Source: Plectrocnemia conspersa (Eukaryota; Arthropoda; Insecta; Trichoptera; Polycentropodidae). Taken from it: a stretch of DNA of 64,000 nt. The notes below the pieces were generated by a model, which did not search any database, was not told where the DNA came from, and worked only from the letters and a program-made list of their open reading frames with translations. Of this stretch, positions 25,010 through 37,960 are shown in pieces (position 1 is the first letter of the stretch; every line of letters starts with the position of its first letter). The position numbers were made by a program, and so were the translations under genes. Location of the stretch: NCBI GenBank assembly GCA_009617715.1, contig VTFK01000072.1, forward strand, positions 248,001 to 312,000, written 5' to 3'.

Positions 25010-25400
25010 TCATCACAATGTTTTTCACATCCAAAAAAACAAGAAAGTAAAAAACACATTCGTATGCAACCACACACATGCACGTTTAACTTAATAAGCA
25101 ACAATGGGGTACACGCGGTTGTTTAATTACGTGAAAACTGAGCGAGCACGAACGGACGTGTCCGGCGACCGTGACAGCAGCTGCTGTAAAAACGTGCGAC
25201 AATTATAAAAGGCTGTATATTTGTTATGTCCCTTTAATACCTGGTAGCTGTTTGTGAGCAAAACCAGCCACCCGAGGGGTACGAAACAAGTTTTAGCTAG
25301 CCGAAACCGGATGCGGAAGCGCTCAGTATCGGCTAGATCAGCGTGGGTTAAGCCTTTTTAACCATGGGTTATGTTGGTTAATTTAGTTCGGATAATATAC
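25010..25400. promoter_or_regulatory. Candidate regulatory island with E-box palindrome
   Basis: A G+C-rich island containing the perfect 14-bp palindrome ACAGCAGCTGCTGT (25174-25187), whose centre CAGCTG is an E-box of the bHLH class. Repeated AACC/GGTT words follow at about 25345-25382. No frame spans it. The motif is seen, and binding is inferred. Confidence 0.45.
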
Positions 25401-26209
25401 ACGCTTATGCGTATAAATATTTATTAATTTTGCAAGTGTACCATGTGCAGATAGAAATAAACATACAAATATAAATATTTTACAGTAAAAATCACTTCTG
25501 AAATTTATTAACCATTAATAAAACGTTGATCCATCCATACATACGTATACAAAATACGCACGTATGCGTATATTATTAATATTATACAACATGTAAGTGA
25601 TACTACAATTTCATGTAAGATACCTATATAAAATACGAGTATGTTAAAGTTCATGTCAAGACAGGTGCATAGAATCGGAAACGTTCATATATCACATTAT
25701 TTATTGACGTGACTTTCGATAAAAGTTACCCGCTGTTACACGCAACTGGTTGTCTATACTAAAAGGATCGATAATAATAAATAAATTTGTAACAAAAAAG
25801 CCATTTATAAAAGTTGAAATAATGATAAAAAAATCTATTTTATATAAATTTATTAAAGTTTGTGATATTTTATAATATAAATATTGAGAAACGCAGGTGA
25901 ATTTAGTTCCATAGAAAAAAAAAACACTAATCATATAAACATAAATCGATGTTCATTCAATACGAAACTATTCGGAACCAATAAAACGTTTCACCGAGAT
26001 TGATCCCATCGGTAATAAAATCGTACCGGTAATCGTTTTATATGATATAACTGATGTTTTCGATTTGTGATATACTCTCAATGTATTTCTAATTAATTAA
26101 TTATTATTGTTATTAGGCAATAAAACATATTTTATATCGTTACTCGTTATACTTAAATAAATGTTCTATGATAGTTGAACAGCTATTTTAATCTTATCCA
26201 AACTTTAAA
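25401..26209. other. AT-rich spacer
   Basis: No gene. A patch of mixed composition occurs at about 25940-26050. The 77-codon minus-strand frame at 25701-25934 is A/T-driven and hydrophobic and is not called. Confidence 0.5.
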
Positions 26210-26500
26210 TACACAGTCGCTCAAATCAACGAAGTACATAGTTATTTCTGAGCTGCCTTTTCGAGATTACAAGCCGTAATCGCGGCTCACACGACTTCCC
26301 AAACTTCCTGGCGGTTAAATTTTCATTAGTTCCATTGTGAGCGAGCTTTTAACCCATTGATGAGATATTTATCTACCATATAAAATTACATAATCCTCTG
26401 TTTGGACCTCCAGCTCTCTAATTCCCTCTTACAAGCGATCGAACCACTTCCCCATCCGCCCTTTTCCTCTGTAAACATGTCCTGAGCTCGTACCCTTCCA
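26210..26500. promoter_or_regulatory. Candidate cis-regulatory island
   Basis: A short island of mixed composition with no frame of note, including a pyrimidine-rich run at about 26400-26480. It is listed for its compositional contrast only. Confidence 0.35.
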
Positions 26501-26919
26501 GACTTTGCACAAACATAATATATAAACGCACTTGCATAATAAAGATCATTTTAATTTATATTTTTAATTTTCATTATATTTTTTTATATAATATATCCAT
26601 ACGTCTATTACTCATTACTGACTGTCCCTGTCATCATCAGCTATCGCAATATACAAGTGAGCATTTTATTGAGTGAATACGTCAGTTAAATATTTTTAAC
26701 GTAATGATATAATGGTTCTATTTACAACATTTCTCATCTCAACATATCGATTTTTTTAGTTTTATTTCGAATTCACACTTAGAATAGATATGATATCTTT
26801 GATATCAGATATCAAATTAAATTTTACTTGCATATAGCAATAATTTTAAAGCAGGTTTTTATGCGTCGTTGTAACGGTATAACATATTTTCTTATTTAAC
26901 ATTAGTTTATCGAATTCCT

Positions 26920-27260
26920 TCTGCGTCTCCGTCGTTTGTTCTCCGCTAGATTAAAATTGTAACGTTTTCGGGTAAGGTTTTATTGATACTTTGTTTCGGT
27001 GTAAAACTGCCGCCATAAACTGACGATAAAATAAATTACGCGGGTGATCCGCCAATAACGTTTGATATTATGCGGACATAAATCGCTCATTGTAAAGGAG
27101 GAGCGGACCGTTAAAAAGAGTCCGACAATTCCATCTTCCACTCGAGCGTGGGCAACCTTCCAAAACCAGAAAACACCTGCGAGTAGGCAGCTTTTCGATT
27201 TACCATAAAATTATGCTCGGTTCGTGTTCTTCTCTGAAAGAACTTTACTGCGAAATCTGT
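26920..27260. promoter_or_regulatory. Candidate cis-regulatory island
   Basis: Complex sequence without a reading frame. It includes homeodomain-like TAAATTACGCG and CATAAAC words and a GGAGGAGCGGACCG segment near 27097-27110. Function is inferred from composition. Confidence 0.35.
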
Positions 27261-30079
27261 ACTACACTGCGAAAGTAGGAAGTACTTTGGTTATCGAAAA
27301 TTATTATTATTAATAATAATGAAATTTATATTCTTAGATGCAGTTTTAAAATAAAAATGTATATGGGTATTGTCCTCATTGAAATTAATTGTTAATAATA
27401 AATTACTCGACATATAATTGCAGACTTTATTCATCGAAATATGCACTATTATAATCGACGCGTTTATTATTATATAATTTTAGTTCTGAAGTAATTAAAT
27501 TATTTCAGTAGCAGCATGGCTTTTGAAGAACTTGCTCTTTAAAAAGATTTTAAAAAAAAAAACAGTCGACAATTACTATTAGCTTTAGGATTTTGAAGGA
27601 ATTAAAAAAATCGTTGTGATATTTATCAAGCGCAGATTAGTCACTATATTTTTTTATTTTAAAAATGCTCAAAAGCTTCATTTTTGTATAACCACTATGC
27701 ATATCTCTTTTTATTGTTGTATAGAATCCACTTTTATTTTTTATTTAGTTTTTGTGGTACTCATTTATCAAGCTGTTTTAGTCACAAGTTTTAAGTCACA
27801 AATGACTCATCATTGTTAATATTTATTATTGATTGCAAACTCTTAAATTATGTGAAAGATAATTTATCGAAAATACCCTTTAATTGGTGGTTGTTAATTC
27901 TTCATTAATTAAACTCTTCTTACAAATACGAATTATAAGGAAAAATTCTACTTAAACCTCAAGTTTTTGCCAGTACCCATACTTTTGATATATATAGTTT
28001 TCAAGCAGTTTTTGATGCTTTACTATCCGTTTAATATGAAAACATATTTAATATTGTGAATTTGGAGACTACTGAATTAAATTATATTATTAAAATATAT
28101 TTATAAGTAAATTTTAGATGAAATGAAATTTAGAAGTCAAATATGTATAATGTAATATGTTTTGGTAGTTTAAGCATATATTTGTTGAAATATATGCTTG
28201 AACTACCTAAACATATTAAGAAAGATATTGTCTTTAAAATTATTTTTTTTAATTTGATTGCTTTTGCTAAAATATAATTTAACAGTATGTTTGCTTTTAC
28301 TAAACGGGGAGTCAAAACAATGTGTAACATAATGAATAAACGGGCTCTGGAGCAAAGAACCGGTTTTGCTAAGTATAAAAAGACAAGAGCTCTGTCTTAG
28401 GGTTAATCGCATTTTTTAAACCAAACTGAATAGTTTCCACTTTGATCAACTACATACATATGTACCTTGCCAAATTTAACATTTAGTAGCGTAAACTGTT
28501 GTTTTGCTCGACTTCCTACCTGGGCTTTCGCTAAAGACAACGGCTGCTAGTTTGAACCCTGAATTGTATTTATTAATGGTCTCTTAGCGTCATTTTTTTT
28601 GTTGAAAATCGATAAGAGAGTTAGATTATATGTAACGGTTGGTCTCTCTAGGTTATGATAAATAATTAACACTAAATAATCAAACAGATATTTTGACCAA
28701 AAATTTTGCACTAGAGCCATGCAAAGGGTCGCTTAAAAAATAGCTTAGAGAGATATATAAATGATTGATTTTGTACACTAAACTGCTGAAAACCTGAGTA
28801 ACATATTCATATGTGCATTACTCCTGAAACATTCTGTTAGCTATTCGTACGGAAAATATTTATGTAAATATATTTTTTCTTAAGATACAAATATTTTACT
28901 TTTTTCTTTTTTTTTTTAATAATATGGTCATTTAAATCAATTGTGTTAGTTTTATATCGAATATTATAAACTCCATAAAATGTCCTCCTAACTTGGGCTT
29001 AGTGTAAAGTGTGCATATTTTATTCAAATTATGCATTAGGTATGCAGAACGGTTCTCTGCAAAATTTCAAACATTCAAACAAACTGAAAAATAAATTAAC
29101 ATTTTTAAAGTGTCAGTGAAAATTGTAACGTAGTTTTTTTAAGATCTCGTGCTATTTATAGATAAATCAAAGAGTTAAAGTGTTTTAATTTATTTCTATA
29201 TATGCAGTAAGTACTTTTATTTATTTTTCACATCTACACTTATATTTCGTTTAAAATTTATTTATGATTCTAATGGATTCTCAGCCTTTGAAAAATCGAT
29301 TATGATAAACTTGGTGTAAATTAGCATGCTTCACTCTTGAGAGAAAATAAATTAATCATGATATTTTTCTTCTAGTATCTGATGCATAGGCTATTAAAAT
29401 TTACAATATGTATATAATTAAATAGTTTGTGCATTTGCGACAGTAAATTTAATTTAGTTAGAAAAAATGTACTTATATGATAAATTTGGATATAAGCAAT
29501 AAATTAATTAAGATATTATTATTATTATTAAGCTAATTTAAAATTAATCACACGATTATTTCTGTTGTCACTATAGAGATTTATTTTATGGGTACATAAA
29601 TTTTATTCGTAATAAACCAACTTATACGAGGGCACATAGACGATAGTAAAAATCTTATTTAAATTCGTGTTTCTTTTCTCAATTGACCTTCATATGTATA
29701 GAAAACATAAGTAAGTTCGATGGTTTGGTTGTCAAAGTTGTGCCACAGTTAGTAGTGAGAACTTGTGAGTGTAAAATAAGCTAATTTTCACCTAATACTA
29801 TTCAAATTATGTTTTGTTATTTAAAAAAATATAAAATGTGTTGTTATTAAAGATGAGGTTTCACAAATAACTCATGTTTAAGAATCGTTATTCTCAAGTT
29901 ATGTATTTAATATTAAATTATTAATTAAGAAATACATTTGCAACTAAAGATATTTTTAATAAATTTAAAATATAACTATTTTCTAAGCATATAAACACAA
30001 AGTAAATATTGATTTGGCGTAAAAAATGCCTTTTGTATCACACATAAAAGCTATTTTGTTAATTTTATTGCGACGTTAA
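27261..30079. other. AT-rich spacer
   Basis: About 2.8 kb of A/T-rich sequence with no gene. The hairpin at 28153-28218 is listed separately and accounts for part of the overlapping minus-strand frames at 28130-28412. A small mixed patch lies at about 28500-28640. Confidence 0.5.
28153..28218. repeat. Near-perfect 31-bp hairpin, 4-nt loop
   Basis: The arm at 28153-28183 pairs with 28188-28218 at 29 of 31 positions, with one T-T mismatch and one G-T wobble, around a GTTG loop. Total length and pairing fall in the precursor-microRNA range, but the tiny loop and near perfection fit a small fold-back element equally well. I do not recognise a known microRNA in either arm. Confidence 0.75.
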
Positions 30080-30250
30080 AATTTTACGGGTCAACTTACG
30101 GGTCATTTTTCAAAATTCGTACAAGGTGCGCGATACGGTCACTCCATTAAAGGATAACGTCAACACCACAGGGCGTATTTCCCTTCATAAAAATTAAATT
30201 AATGGTTCCTTTGAATGGCGTACGCATGCCTCCGAAAACTTATTCTGATT
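30080..30250. promoter_or_regulatory. Small candidate regulatory island
   Basis: Short G+C-elevated segment with no frame, within A/T-rich sequence. Inferred only from composition. Confidence 0.3.
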
Positions 30251-30896
30251 ATAATCTTGCCACTTTTTATACACAATATAAAATATTATAAATTAAAATG
30301 ATACTATGAAATACACATTTACGTATTTTTATTATTATATTTATAAAACAACTTTGACGTCTTGATTTAAAAAAATTATATTATAAATCTTATATTCGCA
30401 AAGCGAATACGTAAGCCCGAGACGTATAAAGTGTTTGAAAAGTTATTACGTGTACGTGACGTGAGATTGTATTTATAATATACATACGCACCTGATTGTG
30501 TGTGTACATAAATATATTTAATATAATATAAATATTGTATTTGTGTACATACTATATGTTCCTTTGAAGCGTTTTAAATCTTGATTTTCTGTTGAAAATT
30601 CGTGTTCTTTGTGGATCAAAGCAAAGCATAAGCTATTTTGGGATATTTCAATAAAATTATTTTTATTCCACGCTTCGATAAACTTAGCTTTAATATGTGT
30701 TATAGAATCGGTATATCGATATAAATGAGTAAAGATGCTATTATTTTTTTTATTTAAATTTATTTACAAGATACATATAAACAAGATTAAATATATATAT
30801 ATTTATTCCATATCTTATTTTTTAGAAGTTAGTTAACATATAAACTCACACTGTTAAATATAATTTATAACATTGACATTTTCATTCAAAACTATG

Positions 30897-30917
30897 TATA
30901 TATATATATATATATAT
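30897..30917. repeat. (TA)n microsatellite
   Basis: About ten uninterrupted TA units in an A/T-rich spacer. Confidence 0.9.
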
Positions 30918-31029
30918 TTTATAGTGCACAAAATTGGAAATAATGGTTTAGACACGGCTTGAGATAATTAAATAAAAAAAGCCTTGAAATTTCATATAAT
31001 TTTCTGCATTTTATGCTATTGCTTTGATA

Positions 31030-31200
31030 TTCGACGTTCACAAATGACAAAAAGAATCGTAATTCGCCATTTTTATGTCAGAGCCCACGCAAAATGTGTC
31101 ACACTTCCGTTTCCGATAAAAGTTTTACGCGTAACCCTTTCGCGAAATGGGTAATATGTATTTACTCGTCGACGTTTATGTTTTGATTTATAAAAACGAC
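31030..31200. promoter_or_regulatory. Small candidate regulatory island
   Basis: A mixed-composition block with CpG words (CGACG, CGCG) and a GATAAAAG core. No frame. Function is inferred from contrast with its flanks. Confidence 0.3.
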
Positions 31201-31489
31201 CATATTTTCATATAAGAATATGATTGATATACTCATATATGTATTGTGAGAAAAATAAATTCTACATATATACATTTAAGGCTATTAGAGATATCGTCTA
31301 AATTCAAATGAGTGTACGACAAAAATGTATTCTATAGCAGTTACTATACTAGTTAACATCTATGGCTAATACATATTGAGGAAAGCCAATGAGGCAATTC
31401 GTGTTTTTATGTGAATGATATTTTCATATAATACTTATCTGTTATTATTATATGATAGAAAAAAATATTTTGCCGTAATTTGTAATTTA

Positions 31490-31720
31490 TTATTCGATAA
31501 AGCTCATTCCGTAGAATAGCTACTACGGTTATCGCAAAAAAAAATTCACGATATTTATCACCGTTCGCATAGGACCCCTACCAGACCGCCACAGTTTGAA
31601 ATCGCCATAAACGTCTCCGCTTGAGTAACAGTTATAGTTTTAATAATAAGTCACCGAAAAGTGCCACCAGAAGGGCTCAACGGGTTTTCCCTCAAGACTG
31701 ACCTTTAATCGTATATAACG
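31490..31720. promoter_or_regulatory. Candidate cis-regulatory island
   Basis: G+C-elevated and non-repetitive, with a CCACAGTTTGAAATC segment and no substantial frame. A fragment of an old coding sequence cannot be excluded, but no family is recognisable. Confidence 0.3.
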
Positions 31721-32189
31721 ATTTTTTCACACAAGTTACATGAACTCTGGCAAGCGATTTAAGATGGCTATAATATATATTATAAAAAAAAGATTTTAGT
31801 ATAAATAATTGCTGGTTACTGTTATAAATAATATTTATAATAAAGTAGAGCTTAGCAAAATCTCACATCAAGCTAATGCTCCTATTTATAAAAAAATATT
31901 ATTTATAATTAAGCCAATATTAAAAAAAAATAATCTTTATTTTTAATTTATAAATTAATTTTTTTTAATATAATATGTATCATCAAGCAAATGTTTATCA
32001 TTTTTTATTATTATAAAAATGTAATATCTGATTCTTACTAATTCGCTGCATCCTTTATATAATGTCAAAACTAAGCCCAAAGGACAGATTTATGGATCTA
32101 TTAATTGTCGAATTTTATTGATCTCTTAAACATGTAACGAGTGTTATAAATACAGTAATGATTTTTTACTATTAACTCAATTTGCTCCA

Positions 32190-32250
32190 CGAGGGCCGCT
32201 AGGAGCATACCCGGGCCCTGGGAAAACAATGATTCCGGGCCCCATGACAA
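32190..32250. other. Isolated GC-rich patch with CCGGGCCC duplication
   Basis: The word CCGGGCCC occurs at 32211-32218 and 32235-32242 within about 60 bp of G+C-rich sequence, abruptly flanked by A/T-rich DNA. Such an abrupt patch suggests the end of a decayed transposable element. A second small patch, GGCGCCCGGGGCTACCGC near 56380-56397, has similar words. No family can be assigned. Confidence 0.4.
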
Positions 32251-32710
32251 AAATAGCATTTTATATATTTTGTAACATCGTAATATAATTTTTTGAATAC
32301 ATAATACAAGTTAGCCCTTTTTATGCTACAAATAAATATAAAAATTAGCCACCGTTGCGACATATTTTATGCGTTATATTTTAATTAGGTATTTTTTTCT
32401 TTGCTGCTCAGTGTTGCCATATAGTGAATTTCAAGTTCAAGGCAAAAGCAAATCAAGAGTTTTTGAATATATTTTGATCAGTCCTCTTATACTAGAAGTC
32501 TATAGTGACATCAGTAATGATAGCTATAATATTTTTATAACATAGTGTAATATCGAAATGCATACGAACTGTGGAGCAATATGTGAGATGCGATGTATGT
32601 CTGTACTTATTATTCCGCTTATTTTACCCTGAGATGAGTTGGTTTAGTTTATATTTTGGAGTTGATCAAATGAATGTTCTCAAACTATAATTAGTTTTAG
32701 AATTTTTATT

Positions 32711-32855
32711 GGGTTAGGTTTGGGTTTGAACAGCAAATGGACGTTTCGCAACTGGAAAATTGAGTTTCATTGCCATTTTAGATCAGCCTATTAGCGCCTA
32801 TTATTTACATTCTATTTTCGCTAATAAAAATATATATCTACTAGTGAAAATGTAT
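32711..32855 (+). repeat. Diverged interspersed repeat, copy B
   Basis: This is a longer copy of the element seen at 21194-21302, sharing the GGACGTTT-GCAACTG block and the AATATATATCTAC block in the same order. Copy B has about 35 extra bases between them. The element is unnamed and shows no coding capacity. Confidence 0.55.
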
Positions 32856-33379
32856 TTGGATGCTCAGCAATAGTAACCTGGAATTAATTTTCAATTTTAT
32901 TTAAATACTCTCAAAAAGCAGAACCACTGCGATAATAATTTTCGTATTTTTTTATTAATTCCACATTTTTACTGACAAATGTTTTATACAATATGGTAAA
33001 ACTCAGTCAAATAAATAAAACAATATAACATTAGTGATAAGCTAATGTATAGCTTAAGATCGATAAGGCATTTGTAAGAAAAACAAGATATATCCTTAAT
33101 ATTTTTCGCTTTAATAGATAAACTCTGTCATGCGTCGTTTTTAGACCAAGATTTTTTTTAGATCTGACAGAAAAACATGTTGTAGTTGTAAGAGTGCCGA
33201 TTAGAATTGTGAAAAAAACATTAATATTCCACGTTTTGTTCTTAAAATATTTGCTTATTGTGCTTTTTAACCTTAATTTACTATACTAAATATGTTACCA
33301 CCTGTCATGTTATTAATACAACGGTAGACTTACAACAAAAATATGTATATGAATCAGATTTTATACTGGATATATAATA

Positions 33380-33970
33380 ATTTGATTACGTAAATGTATT
33401 TTTTTAAAAATGCGTTCTATGTGAAAACGTGCGCTCATTTTAAACGCACAAGAGTGTTTCATTTCAATGGGGCACAAAGTAAATTGCGTGGCACACGAGA
33501 AAAGTAAAAATATAAATAACGAAGGCTCGAAAAAGCTCAGTCGGTACACCTTTTGAGGTTTCGTCTTTCGGCGTTTTTGATTGTCGCCAGTGCTGAATTA
33601 CGCAACGAGCTTTCGCAGCTTTCCGGAACGGCAATTAAAACGAAACAAACGTCGTAAATTGGAATTAATCGAAAATTTTGCTGTGCGAATAATCGAAACT
33701 TTTCGGGGCCCTCAATTTTCGCGCCCCCGCCGGTCGCCGCCTAATAAATTCTCCAGCAGTAATTAAATATTTCGGCTGTATCGGAGCTTTTTGCTTCGGG
33801 CGTGACGTCATCTGTGCAGCTTTCGCAAATTTCATACGATAATGTGTTTTGATGTCGAGGCTTTTGGGTGTTAAAATATTGGAACTTGTGCGATTTTGCG
33901 TAAATTAACGAGCTTTGCCGCTTTGAAAGGCGATACGTTTTTGTTTACGACGAGCGTTTCATTTTGTGCG
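33380..33970. promoter_or_regulatory. Candidate enhancer island with two TTTACGAC sites
   Basis: A large complex island with the octamer on the minus strand at 33651-33658 and on the plus strand at 33944-33951. Its core at about 33706-33740 is the most G+C-rich part (runs of C and CGCC). Frames of about 60 codons at 33361-33549 (minus) and 33581-33766 (plus) have no recognisable domain. Enhancer function is inferred. Confidence 0.45.
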
Positions 33971-35776
33971 TATTTAATAAAATAAATATACATATATAAC
34001 AAAATCTACAATGTATGAGGTTTTTATTTTAAATTGAAAAAGCAACTTATAACTGAACTCTGTAACAAATTTAGACCCTACTCTAAGTAAAAACATCTAT
34101 AAATCTATTACTTTGATATTTGTTTTCGGCGCAAAAGTATCAAATATTAATCCCAAATAAAGAGAATTTATTTCACTAAAAAATAGAATTATTGCTTTTT
34201 AAACTGTAAAGAATATGGACTATCTTACATATATTCACATTGCGTATTATTTTATCATAATTTATGTATTGCGTTAATATAAAAGTTTCACTTTATATTT
34301 TCGATAAATAGAATGCTTTCAATATTTTTTTTGGAAAAAATGCATTATAGTATCAACTTGCTTATGCTTTTCTTTTTATAAAATAACACGTAAAATATGT
34401 GAAACCAGTAAGTGCTAATAAAATTGTTTTATAGCAGTAGAAAATATAATCTAAATGTATTAAGTTATATAGAAAATTTATTCTTATTTCAATATTTGTC
34501 TATGTAAGTTCATGCGTTTTTTATTATCAAATATTTCATCAAACAGAGAAAGACTGCCTTACTATTTTTCAAATACGTAAAATAATTAGGTTATGCATGA
34601 ACTTATTTTTACTTTTTTACCAATATTTTAGTGAAAAAATATAATCCAAGGCAAAAATAAATATTAAGCGATCATTATAGCTAATTTTGAATCATCTCTA
34701 CTAATTAAAACATAAATCAGTGGAAATTTTAAAATAAGCAACAGTTATTTTAGAAATGAATAAAAATGTATAAAAAAGATTAGGATTGAATCTAAAAAAC
34801 TTTGTGTTTTTCTATAACTTTAAATATGTAGGTAAATATTAAAAAGCAATTAATAATTCGGAAAAATATTTACGTCAGTTTATATTTATGTTATTGCATT
34901 TATTATTTCAAAGAATAGTTGTTATGATGGAGTCCTTAAATTTTTGGAAGCTTATTTATAATATATTTGTAAATGTTGAAGAGAGTAAAGTTATCGTTAG
35001 AGAAAAATCAATTTACTTATTTAGATGCATATTTTTTAAAAAACGGTGTTTTATTATGCTGCTTGTTTACTATTATTTTCAGATTTCTCACAATATAAGG
35101 TACATTTTTTAATATATTTCCTCTATGAAAGCACTTTATAAAACTTATCCAAGCTTTCCCATATTTGTTTGTTTCAAAATGTTATTCATATTAAATTTTT
35201 ATTTTTTAGCCTTTAATGAAGGCAACAATTTCTTGTGTTTATGAATTATTTTCGAATAGACTAAAATGTACTCAAATTGATAAAAATAATTTATTGTTTT
35301 TGTAAGACATAATTTAGAAGCATCTCTAAATTAAACATTAAGAATATTTATGCTTGTAAGGATTGTGTACTGCCTTTAAAACGCTTAGGAAAAAATATCC
35401 ATTTCTACTATAGAAAGAATATTTCTCCACATTTATAAAAATGTTACGAGCTTTATTTATCACAAATATTGTGCTATTTCTTGTATAGCATTTAATGTCA
35501 CAATTTATTTATCATAAATTATTCAATCTATCATTTTCTTCAGTAATAGTTTTACGAATAAGATGATGGCTTGTTTATGTTATATGATAACGGCATGTTA
35601 AAGCCGTTTCATTGATGATAAAACATCTTATTCCATATGTTGAATTAAAATTGTAATAATAGGAATTACCTTTTAACGATTCTGCTTTCTGTGGTAACAT
35701 CTTACTTTTTAAAAAATCTCTCACTTCGGGAAACTATTGGGTTGAAAAAATAATTCCTATGCATTTAAAATAATCA
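33971..35776. other. AT-rich spacer
   Basis: No gene or repeat recognised. The 74-codon frame at 34888-35112 is A/T-driven and hydrophobic and is judged a chance frame. Confidence 0.5.
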
Positions 35777-36033
35777 ATGGTGAATAAAATTATTAACAAA
35801 CAGCTCGGTTTCCGCAAAAATCACTCGAAAACACACCAACTTAATAGTTTGTTAGAGCAAATATGCATTAATTTTAATATGAAAAAGTACGGGCATTTTA
35901 ATGTTAGTTATAGAAAAAGTTTTGACACTGTTACATAAAGCTGGTTTAATTAGCTATACAAATACCTAACCCCTGACTATCTTCTACGCTTAATACGCTC
36001 ATATATGAGAAGTAAAAGCTATGTTTCGACTTA
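35777..36033 (+). pseudogene. Jockey-type non-LTR retrotransposon RT relic
   Basis: The translated plus strand reads I-N-K-Q-L-G-F-R-K-N-H-S-K-T-H-Q-L, the conserved QxGFRxxHSTxHQL motif of Jockey-clade reverse transcriptases. It continues through a segment with K-S-F-D in place of K-A-F-D, and then Y-L-L-R-L-I-R-S-Y, matching the block that follows in these enzymes. Two in-frame stops (at about 35936 and 35954) show it is dead. Only about 85 codons of an enzyme domain of several hundred remain. It inserted and decayed independently of any nearby gene. Confidence 0.85.
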
Positions 36034-36289
36034 ATAGTGAACAGTTTTAATTTTGCGTTGTTACACGACCGAAGACAAAACGATATTAAAATAAAATAAG
36101 GTGGATAATGTTCCTTTTGCAAAATTAAAAACGTAAGTTTTTTTAAAACAAAATATAAAGTCAATACATAAAATGATATTTACTTAGTTCAAATCAGTTA
36201 TAACATACTATTTATTATAACATTATAAAGTGTAATATAAATTTTATTTTATTTATTTCGCTAAATAAATAGTGGCGTAAATCCTTTGT

Positions 36290-36770
36290 TATTATTTTTC
36301 GATACACAATTTTTAACGCCCGTTACCACTCGTTAGGCCAATTACGTTCCGACCGAGCTCCGGAAAAGGAGATAAACAATCGACAAAAAAGGCTATTAGC
36401 ACATATGGAAAAAGATTTGAAAAACACTGGATGTTATAGTGAGTGTTTCGCGCCATTTTTGCGCCCGGTAATCAAAGGCAAATTTGTAAAAGTGAGGCTT
36501 TAATTCCGGGTATTAATCAATCCTGGCTCTCGTATAAAAATTCATTTATTCAAAAAGGGATTATGATACACTTTTATTTTTATCTTCTCTACTTTTGCTG
36601 GGATTTTTCCGCTTTGGACATATCTTACTGTACAGAGCTGGCGACGCCTAGGCTTTCGGAACGACCTGACATCATTAAAAAGCGAGCAAATCATATCGCT
36701 CGACATTTGCAAGTGACTGTTATTACTTTCTGGCAAAGGACCTAATAATCTAACTAGAGGCACGACGAGA
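36290..36770. promoter_or_regulatory. Candidate cis-regulatory island
   Basis: A complex block immediately downstream of the Jockey relic. Overlapping frames of 100 codons on plus (36443-36745) and 73 on minus (36542-36763) exist, but neither shows a domain. A short coding exon cannot be excluded, but a regulatory island is the simpler reading. Confidence 0.35.
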
Positions 36771-37299
36771 AGTTCATTTATTATTGTATTTCAAAGGGGG
36801 AATAATATAATAAAATTCGACAAAGGCATTAGTTTATGATTGACTTTTGGAAGTAGGTCATCCAATATTTTTTTATTGATTTATTGTTTTGTAGATATTG
36901 CCGGTTTAAATGGTTCAATAAGTATTAGATTCATTATAATTAAATGTTAATTCTGTTATTAACACAGCAGTCGTTAATAAACACCTAAAATAAATATTGT
37001 GACACATAAGAAAAGTAAAAGTGAAATAAATTATTATAGCTGACAATTTTTAGATTAGCAGTAGAGCACTTAATGGTTTACACGAGGAAATTTATTAAGT
37101 AAGGATTGTAAAAATTAAAGCAGTTTTTCACTAATTTGCCAGCATTGCTATTTTCGAATGAGTTTGCGTACTTTGTAAATTACAACCAACACTGAAAGAA
37201 TTGTAAATTTTGCTTCTAAAAAGTTATTGTTTTAAAAAGGGAAGGAAAATAAGAAGACTTTACAACAAAATGGTTCATTTTACGATCTTCTATAGTGTT
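36771..37299. other. AT-rich spacer
   Basis: Nothing recognised. Confidence 0.5.
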
Positions 37300-37960
37300 A
37301 TTGTATAGACAGGCTAAAACAGAGTGAAAAAAACGATGTTCAAGCTGGCTTAAGTACAGAGAAAGAATCGCCTCGGTCAATTTCAGAAGATGCCACTCTG
37401 ACAGTGTCCAGAATCTTAATTATTGATCTGCATATTTTCAAGAGACAAGCGATTTTCAATTGGCAGTCAAAAGACAATGTCAGGAAGTTGATCAAGACCA
37501 AATTGCAAGAATGTTGGGACTTCCGTATGAAGAGTCAGTAGAAGCATCAATGGCTCATCAATAACCTGAAGGCATGATGACAGAATAAATACAGGAATCT
37601 AAATTACTACTTCATCTGAGTATGAAAAATGTTTGTTTTTGATTATATCTCAAGCGAGTAGATAAGTAAAATATCTTCGAGTGTCATCATTGCGTATGCA
37701 GTCAAAAACGCTATGTAGCATAAAATATATCTTGTAGAAATCTTAAGCGACAAAAAAAGTGTTACTGAAGAGCATGGTCCTGTATATGTTGAAAAATACA
37801 GAAACATTGTCGGCCTGATTGGCAGTTACGTCATGCGTTAATGATGACAAAAAAAAAGTAAAAAAGCAGTATCGAAGGCACGGACTATGAACTTTCATCA
37901 TCGATGAGAGGAGCAAGCTGCTCCCTAAATAAATGCGTTAAAGCGAATATCGATCGGCAG
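37300..37960 (+). pseudogene. Unassigned decayed coding-like block
   Basis: The composition here rises to a coding-like level, and one plus-strand frame is open from about 37338 to a stop near 37539, with a Trp- and Lys-rich segment. Further short open pieces follow in shifted frames, including a block around 37754-37840 that reads like an amphipathic helix. Stops and frame changes are frequent. It looks like a broken mobile-element or retro-copied gene, but I could not match it to the mariner, Jockey, piggyBac or hAT signatures I know. Confidence 0.3.

Larger units (their letters stand above)
31721..33379. other. AT-rich spacer with repeat traces
   Basis: Mostly A/T-rich. It holds the isolated G+C patch at 32190-32250 and copy B of an interspersed repeat at 32711-32855, both listed separately. 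No gene is recognised. Confidence 0.5.

Noticed and set aside
28540..28565. Possible SINE B box around GTTTGAACCCTG
   Set aside because: Only a partial match, with no A box and no poly-A or simple tail.
34888..35112. 74-codon frame
   Set aside because: Strongly hydrophobic A/T-rich composition typical of chance frames in this background.
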